The notes under the pieces: generated by a model
Told to the model about the DNA's origin: nothing
The model's database searches: none
The model's input: only the letters and a program-made list of their open reading frames with translations
From: Bacteroidales bacterium UBA5287
GTDB taxonomy: Bacteria > Bacteroidota > Bacteroidia > Bacteroidales > Dysgonomonadaceae
Direction: 5' to 3'
Length of the DNA stretch: 22,470 nucleotides
Assembly: GCA_002411345.1 (NCBI GenBank)
Contig: DHSL01000058.1
Location: 1-22,470, forward strand
Part shown: piece by piece, positions 1-7,540 of the stretch
Layout of the letters: the number at the start of each line of letters is the position of its first letter
Position numbering within the stretch: position 1 is the first letter of the stretch
Program-made: the position numbers and the translations under genes

Positions 1-806
1 AGGTAGGGTTTTGTCCTGAAAATACCATTTCCATCGGTATGCAGCCTGATATCGACATAAAGGGGACGATGATCTGATGCCACTTTCTCTACTATCACTC
101 CCATGTTTGTAAGCCTCGACCAGTTATTTTCCCTTTCTTTGTAGCCATAGATATAGTCGATACAAATTGTTGGTTCATCTGCGGGATAAGTGTTTCCATT
201 GGGAGATACCAGCGAAGTAAAAACCTCATTTAATGAGTTTTGTTCAGGTGAATCGGGTGTTGAATTCATATCCCCGGCAAAGAAAAATGGTTTATCGAGT
301 TTCTTTGCTTCTCTTTTTATTGCTTCCACCGATTGTAAACGATCTTCTGCGTTCAACGAAAGATGGGTACACCCAAAATAATAAGATCCCAACTCAACGA
401 TAAGAAGAATCCTTGCCTCTTCACGTCCAGGCAGTGCGACCCTTTTAACGCTTAAAGGTTTCTCTTTGGATAAAATCCCCACCCCATATTTTCCTCCATC
501 ATAATTAATGGCTGCCGCATAGGAGGGATACATAAATGTATTCCTGGACAACACATCAAGAACATCTGACCCATTGCTCCTATTAGTTACACTGTCCAAT
601 TCCTGAATAGCGATTATATCAGGCTTGGCACTATTAATCACATCTACTACTCGTTGATAATTCGTTACATTATCCATTCCCCGTGCATTTCTAATGTTAT
701 ACGACATTAGCCTTATGGAGTTCTGCTCCTGCAGGGACATCGCGTTTGCCAAAAAGAATGTGAAAATAAAAAAAACTAGAAACAATAGGGTCTTTAGTCT
801 ATTCAT
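1..806 (-). CDS. Exported endonuclease/exonuclease/phosphatase-family hydrolase (3' end outside window)
   Basis: I translated this gene by hand from the reverse strand; 268 codons are present and the frame is still open at the window edge, so the C-terminus is missing. The product starts with a signal peptide (about residues 1-22, a hydrophobic run ending ANA). The rest carries the EEP (DNase I-like, Mg-dependent phosphodiesterase) motifs in order: SYNIR at 35-39, QELD at 68-71 (metal-binding Glu69), THLS at 147-150, GDMNSTPDS at 178-186, IDYIYG at 216-221 and SDHRPL at 244-249 (catalytic Asp245-His246). All key residues are present, so the enzyme should be active. Family members cleave phosphodiester or phosphate-ester bonds in nucleic acids, lipids or inositol phosphates; the substrate cannot be told from sequence. 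It starts 6 bp after the beta-helix gene, so the two are probably cotranscribed. About 280 residues is usual, so little is missing. Confidence 0.88.
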   Translation of the reverse strand, partial: MNRLKTLLFLVFFIFTFFLANAMSLQEQNSIRLMSYNIRNARGMDNVTNYQRVVDVINSAKPDIIAIQELDSVTNRSNGSDVLDVLSRNTFMYPSYAAAINYDGGKYGVGILSKEKPLSVKRVALPGREEARILLIVELGSYYFGCTHLSLNAEDRLQSVEAIKREAKKLDKPFFFAGDMNSTPDSPEQNSLNEVFTSLVSPNGNTYPADEPTICIDYIYGYKERENNWSRLTNMGVIVEKVASDHRPLYVDIRLHTDGNGIFRTKPY

Positions 807-812
807 AATTTT

Positions 813-2069
813 TTAATGTGTAAAAATAATTTCATTTTTATCTATGCATCCATATGCTTGTATAATTGCCATATTATTCTGAATTGTAAATGGATGATCT
901 GAAACATAATTTCTCATTCTACATCCAAAAAACGAAACGGTTGCTTTTTTATCTCCTTTTATTAACATAAAATCCCATGATTGATTTTCCTTAACTGTGG
1001 TTAATGCGGGATTGGAACCTGAAAAAGATTCGACATTAGTAAAAGAAGTATGCCCTTCACCTTCGATAATAATTGGATGAATATTTTCTACATCTTCGCC
1101 TGTATTAGCTATAATAGAGCCTTGAGCAATCTGCCAGTTTCTATTGAATGTGTTGTTCCCTTTTTTATGAATGCCTACTGCAACACAGTCCAGATTGAAA
1201 TTAGTTAACTGACCATAGGTATCTCCTCCCAAAAATATACCACCATAAGTTCCAAATGTGAAAATATCAATCATTTGAGCATTATCTGTGTGATTTATTG
1301 AATAAGCGAAGGTTTTTTTCGCAATTACAGCATCAACAACAGATGGTGAATATTGACCACCAATAAATCTCTGTATGGCTGGATTAACATGACAATGAAG
1401 CAATCTGGGTATATCGTAACAATAATCTATTTTAATGAATTCACCGCTTAACGGATACCCATAACAATGTTCGAATGTCATTAATTCACAGATATATTTT
1501 GGATCACAATTAAAATCCATCGCTAAATATTCACCGTAAAATGTGAGGCATGACAAATAGACACCTTGTGTAGAAGAGGTTCTGGAAGATTGGATAGTTG
1601 CAGGATAAGGAATTATGCTCAATGGGTCTTTTATCGTTTGTTCTGGATACCAGAATTGAATCCCTTTAATCTGGGTAGCCGATTCTACTGTAATAAAAAC
1701 ATTCTTCTTATCTGTGATACTGAATACACTTCCAACAGGTGTCCCTTTCTTATTTGGATTAATCGTACCACGTGGAGTCGGACCGTGAACACCTATGAGT
1801 GATACATTTTTTTTAAGTATAATGCCTCCATCAATCGGATAAGGTGTTTCAGATGGTTCAACAAATAATGCTGCCCCCCTTTCAGAAGCCCAATTAATTG
1901 CTTCTTGTAGATTTTTTTTATTGGTTTGTGGACTATTCTCAGGCAGAACATTAAAATCACGAATACTTACGTAATTATTATCATTTAAATCATTTCTATC
2001 TGTTTTTGTAAAACCGTATGTAATAACACTAAAAAAAGATATTAATAAAATCAATTTATAACGGTTCAT
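813..2069 (-). CDS. Exported right-handed beta-helix protein (pectate lyase superfamily type)
   Basis: A 418-residue product with a signal peptide (about 1-19). After it comes the typical opening of a pectate-lyase-superfamily beta-helix: a short strand around YVSIRDFNVLP, a helix with LQEAINWASERGAALFVEP, then the ILKKNVSLIGVHG turn, which matches the 'fill in the sequence, then sLiG' pattern of PF12708-type proteins. The rest is rich in short beta-strand repeats with Asn/Asp turns. Such folds bind or cleave polysaccharides, or serve as phage-like tail spikes; no catalytic set could be assigned, so a lyase or hydrolase activity is not claimed. The start at 2069 gives a clean signal peptide and I see no better one. 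It is the first gene of a probable two-gene unit with the EEP hydrolase. Function of the pair is unknown; extracellular or periplasmic location is likely. Confidence 0.75.
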   Translation of the reverse strand: MNRYKLILLISFFSVITYGFTKTDRNDLNDNNYVSIRDFNVLPENSPQTNKKNLQEAINWASERGAALFVEPSETPYPIDGGIILKKNVSLIGVHGPTPRGTINPNKKGTPVGSVFSITDKKNVFITVESATQIKGIQFWYPEQTIKDPLSIIPYPATIQSSRTSSTQGVYLSCLTFYGEYLAMDFNCDPKYICELMTFEHCYGYPLSGEFIKIDYCYDIPRLLHCHVNPAIQRFIGGQYSPSVVDAVIAKKTFAYSINHTDNAQMIDIFTFGTYGGIFLGGDTYGQLTNFNLDCVAVGIHKKGNNTFNRNWQIAQGSIIANTGEDVENIHPIIIEGEGHTSFTNVESFSGSNPALTTVKENQSWDFMLIKGDKKATVSFFGCRMRNYVSDHPFTIQNNMAIIQAYGCIDKNEIIFTH

Positions 2070-2197
2070 ATTTAAGAGATTTAAAAGTGTAATACTATTC
2101 TTTCATATTCATTTAGGGCTGTTATAATATACCACTGCAAGTTTAGTTAATTTATTTGTAAAAAACTCTTATTAGGAATTTTTTCTGATTTTAAATC

Positions 2198-2224
2198 TTT
2201 CATTTTTTAGGTTGACTCGTACCC
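2198..2224 (+). repeat. Left copy of direct repeat flanking rsgA
   Basis: TTGACTCGTACCC at 2212-2224 is identical to 3668-3680. The similarity continues leftwards with one indel and a few mismatches (TTTCA plus a T-run), giving about 27 bp in this copy and 26 bp in the other. The right copy sits directly upstream of the MerR-gene promoter, the left copy just past the 3' end of rsgA. Confidence 0.75.
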
Positions 2225-2240
2225 GTATCTAATTTGGAGT

Positions 2241-3308
2241 TCAGAACTTATTTTTCTTCATATCCTTTTTGTAGTTCTTAATCATCTTTCCAAACTCTTT
2301 TTCTTTTTTTCGTCTCTCTTCAATTGTTGATTCAAAATGTGCTTTTTCCCGGTCCATTTTCAGATAGTTTTCATAGGATTTTTTGTCAATTTCTCCTTTT
2401 TCAACTGCTTCAATTACCGAACAACCAATCTCATTTGTATGTGTACAATCTTTATATTTGCAATTTAACGAAAGACGGATAATTCTGTCAAAAGTAGTTT
2501 CTAATCCGCCTGAAGTATCAGTAATTCCTACTTCTCTCATTCCCGGATTATCAATAATAATAACACCGCATTCAAGAACAATTAATTCCCTATGACTTGT
2601 TATGTGTTTTCCTTTATTTGTACTTAAACTAATAGAATCAGTTCTCATTAAAGTTTTTCCAGAGAGATTGTTCAATAACGTAGATTTTCCCACTCCTGAA
2701 GAACCAAGCATACAATAGGTTTTACCTTTTTCAATAGTCATTTTAAGTGCTTCATATCCATCATGTGTTTCGTTACTAATTGCAAAAACTTCAATGTCTT
2801 TTATTCGTTGTTTTATACTGTGAATAATTTCAGCTTTTTTTTGTTCATTTATTAAATCTGTTTTTGTCAATACTATTATTGGTTTTACTTTAGACGAATA
2901 ACAAATTGTCAGGTATCTTTCAAGTCTGTTTATATTGAAATCTCTGTCAAGGGCTTGAATAATAAATGCATAATCAATATTTGTTGCTATTATTTGTACC
3001 TCTCCAATTTGACCAACGGCTTGTCTTGTAATCATTGATATTCTTGGAAGTGTTTTATGGATTACCGAAAAATCAATATCATAAATTGTCAATGCAACCC
3101 AATCGCCAACCGCTGGAAAATCTATACGGCTATTTGCTGAAAACCGTAAATTTCCTGTTATTTCGGCTTCATAATCACCGTTTTCTGTTTTTACAATATA
3201 TCTTTCCTTATGTTCAGCAATGACTCTTCCAATCTCAAAGTCTGAAAGGTTATTCTCAACTCTTAATTTCTGAAATTTATCATTGTATCCAAAATCTTCT
3301 AATTTCAT
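2241..3308 (-). CDS. rsgA: Ribosome small-subunit-dependent GTPase A
   Basis: A circularly permuted GTPase that checks the maturing 30S subunit in late ribosome assembly; it is cytosolic and ribosome-bound. I choose the start at 3308 (MKLEDFGYND), giving 355 residues, the normal length of this type; the open frame runs 53 codons further upstream but that stretch is unlike the family and overlaps a promoter. Domains: an OB-fold at about 25-100, then the G motifs in permuted order, TKTD (G4) at 149-152, the P-loop GSSGVGKST at 202-210 and DNPG (G3) at 253-256, then the zinc finger with Cys283, Cys288, His290 and Cys296, and a basic C-terminal helix. All are intact. It stands alone between direct repeats, with no ribosome genes nearby, and the DFGYND opening resembles the form seen in Firmicutes; it may therefore be a second, acquired copy. 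Confidence 0.93.
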   Translation of the reverse strand: MKLEDFGYNDKFQKLRVENNLSDFEIGRVIAEHKERYIVKTENGDYEAEITGNLRFSANSRIDFPAVGDWVALTIYDIDFSVIHKTLPRISMITRQAVGQIGEVQIIATNIDYAFIIQALDRDFNINRLERYLTICYSSKVKPIIVLTKTDLINEQKKAEIIHSIKQRIKDIEVFAISNETHDGYEALKMTIEKGKTYCMLGSSGVGKSTLLNNLSGKTLMRTDSISLSTNKGKHITSHRELIVLECGVIIIDNPGMREVGITDTSGGLETTFDRIIRLSLNCKYKDCTHTNEIGCSVIEAVEKGEIDKKSYENYLKMDREKAHFESTIEERRKKEKEFGKMIKNYKKDMKKNKF

Positions 3309-3347
3309 AATTTCTGCAATATTATTCTTTACACCGACCTTACATAA

Positions 3348-3355
3348 CAAATATA
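3348..3355 (-). promoter_or_regulatory. Candidate -7 element of the rsgA promoter
   Basis: The minus strand reads TATATTTG, a match to the Bacteroidota -7 consensus TAnnTTTG, 39 bp before the chosen start. A TTTG lies upstream but only 15 bp away, shorter than the usual 19-21, so the -33 element is unclear. The site falls inside the long open frame of rsgA and supports the 3308 start. Confidence 0.4.
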
Positions 3356-3408
3356 CTAATTTAGTAAATACAAAATTAATAACATTCATATAACTTCCTA
3401 TAAACTGA

Positions 3409-3612
3409 ATAGTTTTACTATTATATTTTAAAATTGGATGCAACAGTGAAATCATACCAAACGACACAGGTATAATAGATACTACAAAAATGAAATCAAC
3501 ATCGTTCCTAATGGTATTGAACGGCGTGGAAAACTATGTATACAAACGTTCTAAAGATGGTGTGCTTGTAGTACCTATAGGTTGTTTAAAAAAACAAGTG
3601 ATAAAAGTGTAA
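3409..3612 (+). pseudogene. C-terminal remnant of an unidentified gene
   Basis: A plus-strand frame is open from just after a stop at 3406-3408 to TAA at 3610-3612. It reads like real protein, particularly NSEIIPNDTG, LNGVENYVYKR and DGVLVVPIGCLKK, and ends in a lysine-rich tail. The only internal start (3490) would give 40 residues. The likeliest reading is the end of a larger gene whose 5' part was lost when the rsgA segment arrived; an independent small peptide starting at 3490 is possible. I do not recognise the parent family. The region overlaps the long upstream open frame of rsgA on the other strand, which is another reason to reject that longer rsgA start. Confidence 0.4.
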
Positions 3613-3654
3613 ACTTCTCCAAAAGATGTATTTTTCATATATCATCAAAACATT

Positions 3655-3680
3655 TTTCACTTTTTGCTTGACTCGTACCC
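3655..3680 (+). repeat. Right copy of direct repeat flanking rsgA
   Basis: TTGACTCGTACCC at 3668-3680 repeats 2212-2224 exactly, with a diverged extension to the left. Its TTG lies 22 bp before the -7 element of the MerR gene and could form part of that promoter. Confidence 0.75.
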
Positions 3681-3700
3681 AAGGTTATAGTTTATATTTG
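3668..3700 (+). promoter_or_regulatory. Candidate promoter of the MerR gene
   Basis: TATATTTG at 3693-3700 fits the Bacteroidota -7 consensus TAnnTTTG and lies 30 bp before the start at 3731. A TTG at 3668-3670 is 22 bp upstream of it, slightly longer than the normal spacing. MerR proteins usually act on promoters with long spacers, so autoregulation here is plausible, but that is inference. Confidence 0.45.
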
Positions 3701-3730
3701 TAATCGACTTCTAAACAATGCGCAAAGTTT

Positions 3731-4567
3731 ATGAACGAAAAATTCAAAATCAAATTAACAATCGGCGAGTTCAGCAAGCTCTGTTACGTGACAGTGAAGA
3801 CTCTCAGACACTACGAAAAAATGGGAATTTTGATTCCTCACGAAATTGATGAGTGGACGCATTACCGATATTACGATGTAAGTCAGATGGAACAAATGAA
3901 CAACATTCTTAGACTGAAAGCCATGGGACTATCATTGGAAGAGATCCGTCACCTTCAGGAAGAAGGTGATGATATTCCTACCTGCAATATGGTAAATAAA
4001 GCTCTCGAAAAAGCCCAAGAAGAGTTGTGCCAACTGCGAAATCGAATAGCGGCACTGCAACAGATGCAGGGACTTGCCACAAAAACAAAAGAAATGAGCA
4101 CTTTTACAATTAAACCACTACCGGGCGGAACTGTCGCAAACTTTCGCAAACAAATCAAATCATATGATGAACTGGGACCGCTCTGCTGCGAAGTTATTGG
4201 TCCGGAAATGCAACGACTAAGATGTGAATGCCCGGAAGAGACGGCATATTGTTATACCGTTGATTACAACAAAAACTTCATTCCTAACGACATTGATATC
4301 GAATACTGCGAAATAGTCACCAAATACGATTCTGCCGATTCTAAAATTCTTACCTTCAGACAGATTCCTGTCGTTGAAAAAGCTCTCTGCTTTGATCATC
4401 GAGGTTCTTATAATACCTTCGGTGAATCAATGGCTATAATTTTCAAATATATTGAAGAGAACAATCTAAAGATTGCCAACGATCCTCGATTCAGCTACAT
4501 CCATGGAGTCTGGGATTGCGATTCCATAGAAGATTGGCTCACAGAGATTCAAGTTCCACTCTACTAG
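3731..4567 (+). CDS. MerR-family regulator with GyrI-like effector-binding domain
   Basis: A 278-residue transcriptional regulator with BmrR-like architecture. Residues about 9-80 form the MerR winged helix (TIGEFSKLCYVTVKTLRHYEKMGIL, then YRYYD and the LKAMGLSLEEI helix). Residues 85-115 form the coiled-coil dimer helix, and about 121-278 the GyrI-like/SOUL-type ligand domain (KPLPGGTVANFRK, then HRGSYNTFGE and the closing WDCDSIEDWLTEIQVPL). Proteins of this build bind small hydrophobic or cationic compounds and twist a long-spacer promoter into an active form. No efflux pump gene is next to it, so the target is unknown, though autoregulation is plausible. The start at 3731 is 30 bp past a good -7 element. 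A decayed copy of its last 138 bp lies at 6042-6178. No terminator hairpin follows it directly. Confidence 0.9.
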   Translation: MNEKFKIKLTIGEFSKLCYVTVKTLRHYEKMGILIPHEIDEWTHYRYYDVSQMEQMNNILRLKAMGLSLEEIRHLQEEGDDIPTCNMVNKALEKAQEELCQLRNRIAALQQMQGLATKTKEMSTFTIKPLPGGTVANFRKQIKSYDELGPLCCEVIGPEMQRLRCECPEETAYCYTVDYNKNFIPNDIDIEYCEIVTKYDSADSKILTFRQIPVVEKALCFDHRGSYNTFGESMAIIFKYIEENNLKIANDPRFSYIHGVWDCDSIEDWLTEIQVPLY

Positions 4568-4658
4568 AATATAGAAGAACTTTAAAAAAATAGATGCTTC
4601 CCGAAAAATACTAAAACACAGTAGACAATGAAATTTTACTACAATAAAATAGAAAAGA

Positions 4659-5123
4659 ATGAAACATAAAGTTGATTTTAGAAACATAGCAGTAACTGGA
4701 TTAGAATCTTCTCCTTTTGCAGATAAACTTGCTGGATTACGGGCAAACGAAGCTCGATATTTTATGAATAAATATAAAGTCGAATTTGAAGTTTCCCCAG
4801 CAAAAGAAAGCAAAGATAGAATAAAGTGGGTAAATAAAATTTTGAAGGACGAACGTAATATTGAAATTTTATCTACACCATTGGAAACAGCTGAAACATT
4901 TGTTGAAAATATAAAATGGATTTTTATATTTTATGAAAGTGGCCTAGCTATTAATGTACTTTATACGCTAGATGATCCAAAAAAACGTGCTGTAGGTTTT
5001 AAGCTATCAGAAGGTATGGATGTGCCTAAAGAACTTGAAGGAAAATTTAAATTTGCTAGACAAAAATCAAAATTAGCTGGAATAATTCGCGGTTCATTTT
5101 TTATCATTAAAGGCGAATATTAA
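4659..5123 (+). CDS. Small protein of unknown function
   Basis: A 154-residue soluble product without signal peptide or membrane segment. It is rich in Lys and Glu, with predicted alternating helices and strands, and a central stretch WIFIFYESGLAINVLYTLDD followed by GFKLSEGMDVPKELEGKFKFARQKSK. I do not recognise the family. It begins 91 bp after the MerR gene on the same strand, so it could be cotranscribed with it, and its 3' end overlaps a hairpin. The coding pattern (AT-rich third positions, no rare residues) supports a real gene. It lies between the intact MerR gene and the decayed MerR end, so it may have arrived by insertion between two tandem copies. Confidence 0.6.
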   Translation: MKHKVDFRNIAVTGLESSPFADKLAGLRANEARYFMNKYKVEFEVSPAKESKDRIKWVNKILKDERNIEILSTPLETAETFVENIKWIFIFYESGLAINVLYTLDDPKKRAVGFKLSEGMDVPKELEGKFKFARQKSKLAGIIRGSFFIIKGEY

Positions 5124-5142
5124 GAATAAATATTCTCGCCTT
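5110..5142 (+). terminator. Hairpin at the 3' end of the 154-residue gene
   Basis: AAGGC pairs with GCCTT (5138-5142) and GAATATT (5115-5121) with AATATTC (5129-5135) across a 2-nt bulge, loop of 7 nt, overlapping the stop codon. There is no T-run after it, so it may only protect the transcript end. Confidence 0.4.
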
Positions 5143-5212
5143 ATGCTAGTATATCCAACATTAGGGTATGTATGTATTTATTTATTTATCTTCACCTACA
5201 TCTCCTTTATAG

Positions 5213-5389
5213 CATTTAGAACAGCTACCCGAAGGTGACGATTTCGAAGCATATTCCTATCAAATTACAACTACTTTTGATACGAGTTGTACCACTGGAA
5301 AAAGTATTGCTCAGAATATTAACTATAACACTTGTTTGTGGTTGGACTTTATTTTGTTTTCTTACTTTTTCCTTCAATGTATGTCATAA
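5213..5389 (+). pseudogene. Possible coding remnant
   Basis: The plus strand is open for 58 codons between two stops and has no early start codon. The first 36 codons look protein-like (LEQLPEGDDFEAYSYQ, TTTFDTSCTTGKSIAQN) while the end is composition noise that overlaps the convergent gene at 5349. It may be a fragment of a lost gene. I cannot name the family, and a chance open frame is a real alternative. Confidence 0.22.
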
Positions 5390-5858
5390 AGTTCACTCCG
5401 TCTTGCGACATTTCAAACTTTGTATTTACTAAATCTTTTTCTAGGAATAAATATGTCAGTCTGAAAATGGGTGTGTTTGCTAATTTGTTACTTGTAAAAG
5501 TAATAGATTTCTCTGCATATGTTATGGTATAGTTAATAATATGACCTTCATTATCAAAGTATATTGCATTGGATGGACTTTTACTATCATCAAAATAAAC
5601 TATCATTAAATCTTCATGAATGATTTTGGGCTTTTTATCTGTCGCAGAGTATTCAGAATGACTTTTACGAATAATTATATTTCTGTCAAGGTCATATGCA
5701 AACGAAAATGTTCCTCCACCCTGTCCAGGATTCCCGATTCCTTCTCCTTTCCACTCACCCATCAACCAACTCCAATTGTCAACTGTTGAATCTTGCTGTC
5801 CAAAGCACATAACAGTCAATGAAAGTAATGTCGCGCACAATAATAGTTTTGTTTTCAT
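5349..5858 (-). CDS. Exported DUF1579/heme-binding-barrel-like protein
   Basis: A 169-residue product with a signal peptide ending at about residue 20 (hydrophobic run, then CFGQQ). The mature part begins WSWLMGEWKGEGIGNPGQGGG, which resembles the opening of DUF1579/THAP4-like ten-stranded barrels (LxGxWxGxG). Alternating strands follow (IYFDNEGHIINYTITY, SITFTSNK), and the protein ends basic (GKSKKTK). Close families bind small ligands or have no known role, so no function is assigned. It is alone on its strand, facing the plus-strand remnant at 5213, with AT-rich DNA upstream including a TAAAATTTG stretch near the start that could be a weak -7 element. Confidence 0.7.
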   Translation of the reverse strand: MKTKLLLCATLLSLTVMCFGQQDSTVDNWSWLMGEWKGEGIGNPGQGGGTFSFAYDLDRNIIIRKSHSEYSATDKKPKIIHEDLMIVYFDDSKSPSNAIYFDNEGHIINYTITYAEKSITFTSNKLANTPIFRLTYLFLEKDLVNTKFEMSQDGVNFMTYIEGKSKKTK

Positions 5859-6041
5859 AAATGCAAATTTTATAACATTCGTATTAACTAATTAAAAAGG
5901 TAGTTTACGAACTTTTTTAAAATAGGATGCAAATGGCGGAAGCTTGTGTTTCACATCAGCATCACGTTTTAATTACAAATTTAATGAATATTTAAATTAT
6001 AACTAGGTAGTGGTATGCTTTATCTCCTTAGTACTTCGTAC

Positions 6042-6178
6042 ATGGCTATAAATTCAAATATATTGAAGATAACAATCTAGAGATTGCCAACAACCCTCGA
6101 TTCAATTACATCCATGGAGTCTGGGATTGCGATACCATAGAAGATTGGCTTACAGAGATTCAAGTTCCGCTAAAGTAG
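6042..6178 (+). pseudogene. Decayed copy of the MerR gene 3' end
   Basis: This stretch matches 4430-4567, the last 138 bp of the MerR gene, with roughly 90% identity by eye. One base is missing near 6052, so the opening ATGGCTATA is out of frame; after that the frame gives FKYIEDNNLEIANNPRFNYI and IHGVWDCDTIEDWLTEIQVPLK, then TAG. The residue changes are mild (K to E, D to N, S to N), which fits an old paralog rather than a fresh copy. Weak similarity continues about 20 bp upstream, then ends. No promoter or 5' part is present. Confidence 0.85.
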
Positions 6179-6207
6179 AACTTGAACAATAGTAAATTTT
6201 TATATTC

Positions 6208-6255
6208 ACTAATGGTCTAAACAACTTGTATTTGTTGTTTAGACCATTAGTCTTT
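6208..6255 (+). terminator. Strong intrinsic terminator
   Basis: A perfect 18-bp stem (6208-6225 and 6234-6251, arms beginning ACTAATGGTC and ending GACCATTAGT) with an 8-nt loop, followed by CTTTT. It lies 30 bp after the MerR remnant's stop and 40 bp before the end of the convergent gene at 6295, so it can serve both directions. Confidence 0.75.
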
Positions 6256-6294
6256 TAGGATGTAAATTCGTTAATAAATCTACGTAAATTAAAT

Positions 6295-7473
6295 TTATTT
6301 AGGACTCTTGGTGGGGATAAAACGGAACTCTGCATTATTGGGTGCGTTTAAATCTGTATACGTCCATACAATAATGTTGGTTCCATCTACGTTTTTCTCC
6401 TCTGAGGCGTTGACTACCATTTTGATGTTAGTCGACGGACGCAGACTAAATATATCTGCATTGTTTTCAGAATATGTATTCCATAAAAAAGGAGTGCTAA
6501 CCGCTTTTACACGCGCTCCGTCTTTAATGGTTCCTGAAATACCCAGGTATTTTCCATTAGACATTTTCATGGTGACTTGGTTTTTTCCTTTGTTTTCTAC
6601 ATAAAATACTTGATTTACTGTTTTTTTACGTAACTCTGCTGATTCTTTTGGGTCTAAATTGAGATAATTATTCATGGCTCTAAGATTGTACCAACCGTTT
6701 ACCATAGTTTTAGCAATTACGGTTGGAGACTTTTTATTCTCAGTTGTCGACTTTTTGTTTTCGGTTGCAGGTTTCCTATTATCTGCTGCAGATTTATTTT
6801 TTTCTGTTCCAGTTGTTGATTTTCGTTCTTCTACATTTATCGTATATTTCCCAATTGTTACATACTTATAACGTACTTCAATCACCTTTTTCCCGGGTGT
6901 TGAAAACTTATAGCCTCCACCACACTGATAACCGGCTCCAACCAATGTGTTTGATATTGAGGTAAAAAAGGTTATATCTTTGCCTTCTACAGGTACCTCT
7001 TTTCCATTTGCATCATGGCACACTATTTTTATACCGTCTACATAAAAATGGTCGCCTACTTTATATTCTGTCTGAATCGGGTAAGTCTCTACTCTTGCCA
7101 CGGGTCTTGCGGGACCTTTGACAGGGAGAACCTCAACATTGTAAGCTGTTTTATAACCGTTAGATTCTATAGTCATAACAAATTTGCCGGCTGTAGTAAA
7201 GACTTGCCCGGGTTTAATCGGATCTCCACCTATCGTCCATTTTCTATTTTTTTCGTGAAATTGTGCCTGCTTTCCGGGTCGCATCACTTCAACTTGTCCG
7301 ATACCATCAAAAGGGTCGCCCACATAAAAAGTTTCAGTTGTCCCAAAAGCCCAACACCCATCATAACTCTCAAGTGGACACTTACGACGCTGTCCATAAG
7401 CGGATGTAAAAATCACTACAAGAAAAGTTATAAGAATTAACACTTTTCTCAAATTAAATTCACTTTTTGTCAT
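6295..7473 (-). CDS. Exported Ig-like and ricin-type lectin-domain protein
   Basis: A 392-residue product with a signal peptide (about 1-27, ending SAYGQ). Residues about 30-215 hold two beta-sandwich, Ig-like segments; the second contains YKVGDHFYVDGIKIVCHDANGKEVPV and ends STPGKKVIEVRYKYVTIGKYTINV, the usual shape of bacterial Ig-like (Big) domains. A low-complexity linker with repeats of xENKKSTTENKKS type follows (about 216-250). The last 140 residues form a beta-trefoil of ricin type: WYNLRAMNNYLNLDP, MSNGKYLGISG, then NGTNIIVWTYTDLNAPNNAEFRFIP. Ricin-type domains bind sugars, so a surface or periplasmic carbohydrate-binding role is likely. No catalytic domain is seen. It is monocistronic, ending at a shared terminator. 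Confidence 0.8.
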   Translation of the reverse strand: MTKSEFNLRKVLILITFLVVIFTSAYGQRRKCPLESYDGCWAFGTTETFYVGDPFDGIGQVEVMRPGKQAQFHEKNRKWTIGGDPIKPGQVFTTAGKFVMTIESNGYKTAYNVEVLPVKGPARPVARVETYPIQTEYKVGDHFYVDGIKIVCHDANGKEVPVEGKDITFFTSISNTLVGAGYQCGGGYKFSTPGKKVIEVRYKYVTIGKYTINVEERKSTTGTEKNKSAADNRKPATENKKSTTENKKSPTVIAKTMVNGWYNLRAMNNYLNLDPKESAELRKKTVNQVFYVENKGKNQVTMKMSNGKYLGISGTIKDGARVKAVSTPFLWNTYSENNADIFSLRPSTNIKMVVNASEEKNVDGTNIIVWTYTDLNAPNNAEFRFIPTKSPK

Positions 7474-7540
7474 GTTTTATTAAATATATGTTTGTTTCAA
7501 AATAATAGTATTAAAATATGTCTTGCACTATGCCGCCTTT

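Noticed and set aside
3309..3467. Longer start of rsgA (53 extra codons)
   Set aside because: The extension is unlike the family, overlaps a -7 element, and is antisense to a protein-like remnant. The 355-residue form has the usual length.
4466..4813. 115-codon minus-strand frame across the MerR/154-residue junction
   Set aside because: It overlaps two better plus-strand genes and has Phe/Leu-rich antisense composition.
6723..6871. Repetitive stretch that could be taken for a tandem DNA repeat or CRISPR-like array
   Set aside because: It encodes the low-complexity linker of the Ig/ricin protein; the units are short, imperfect and without spacers.
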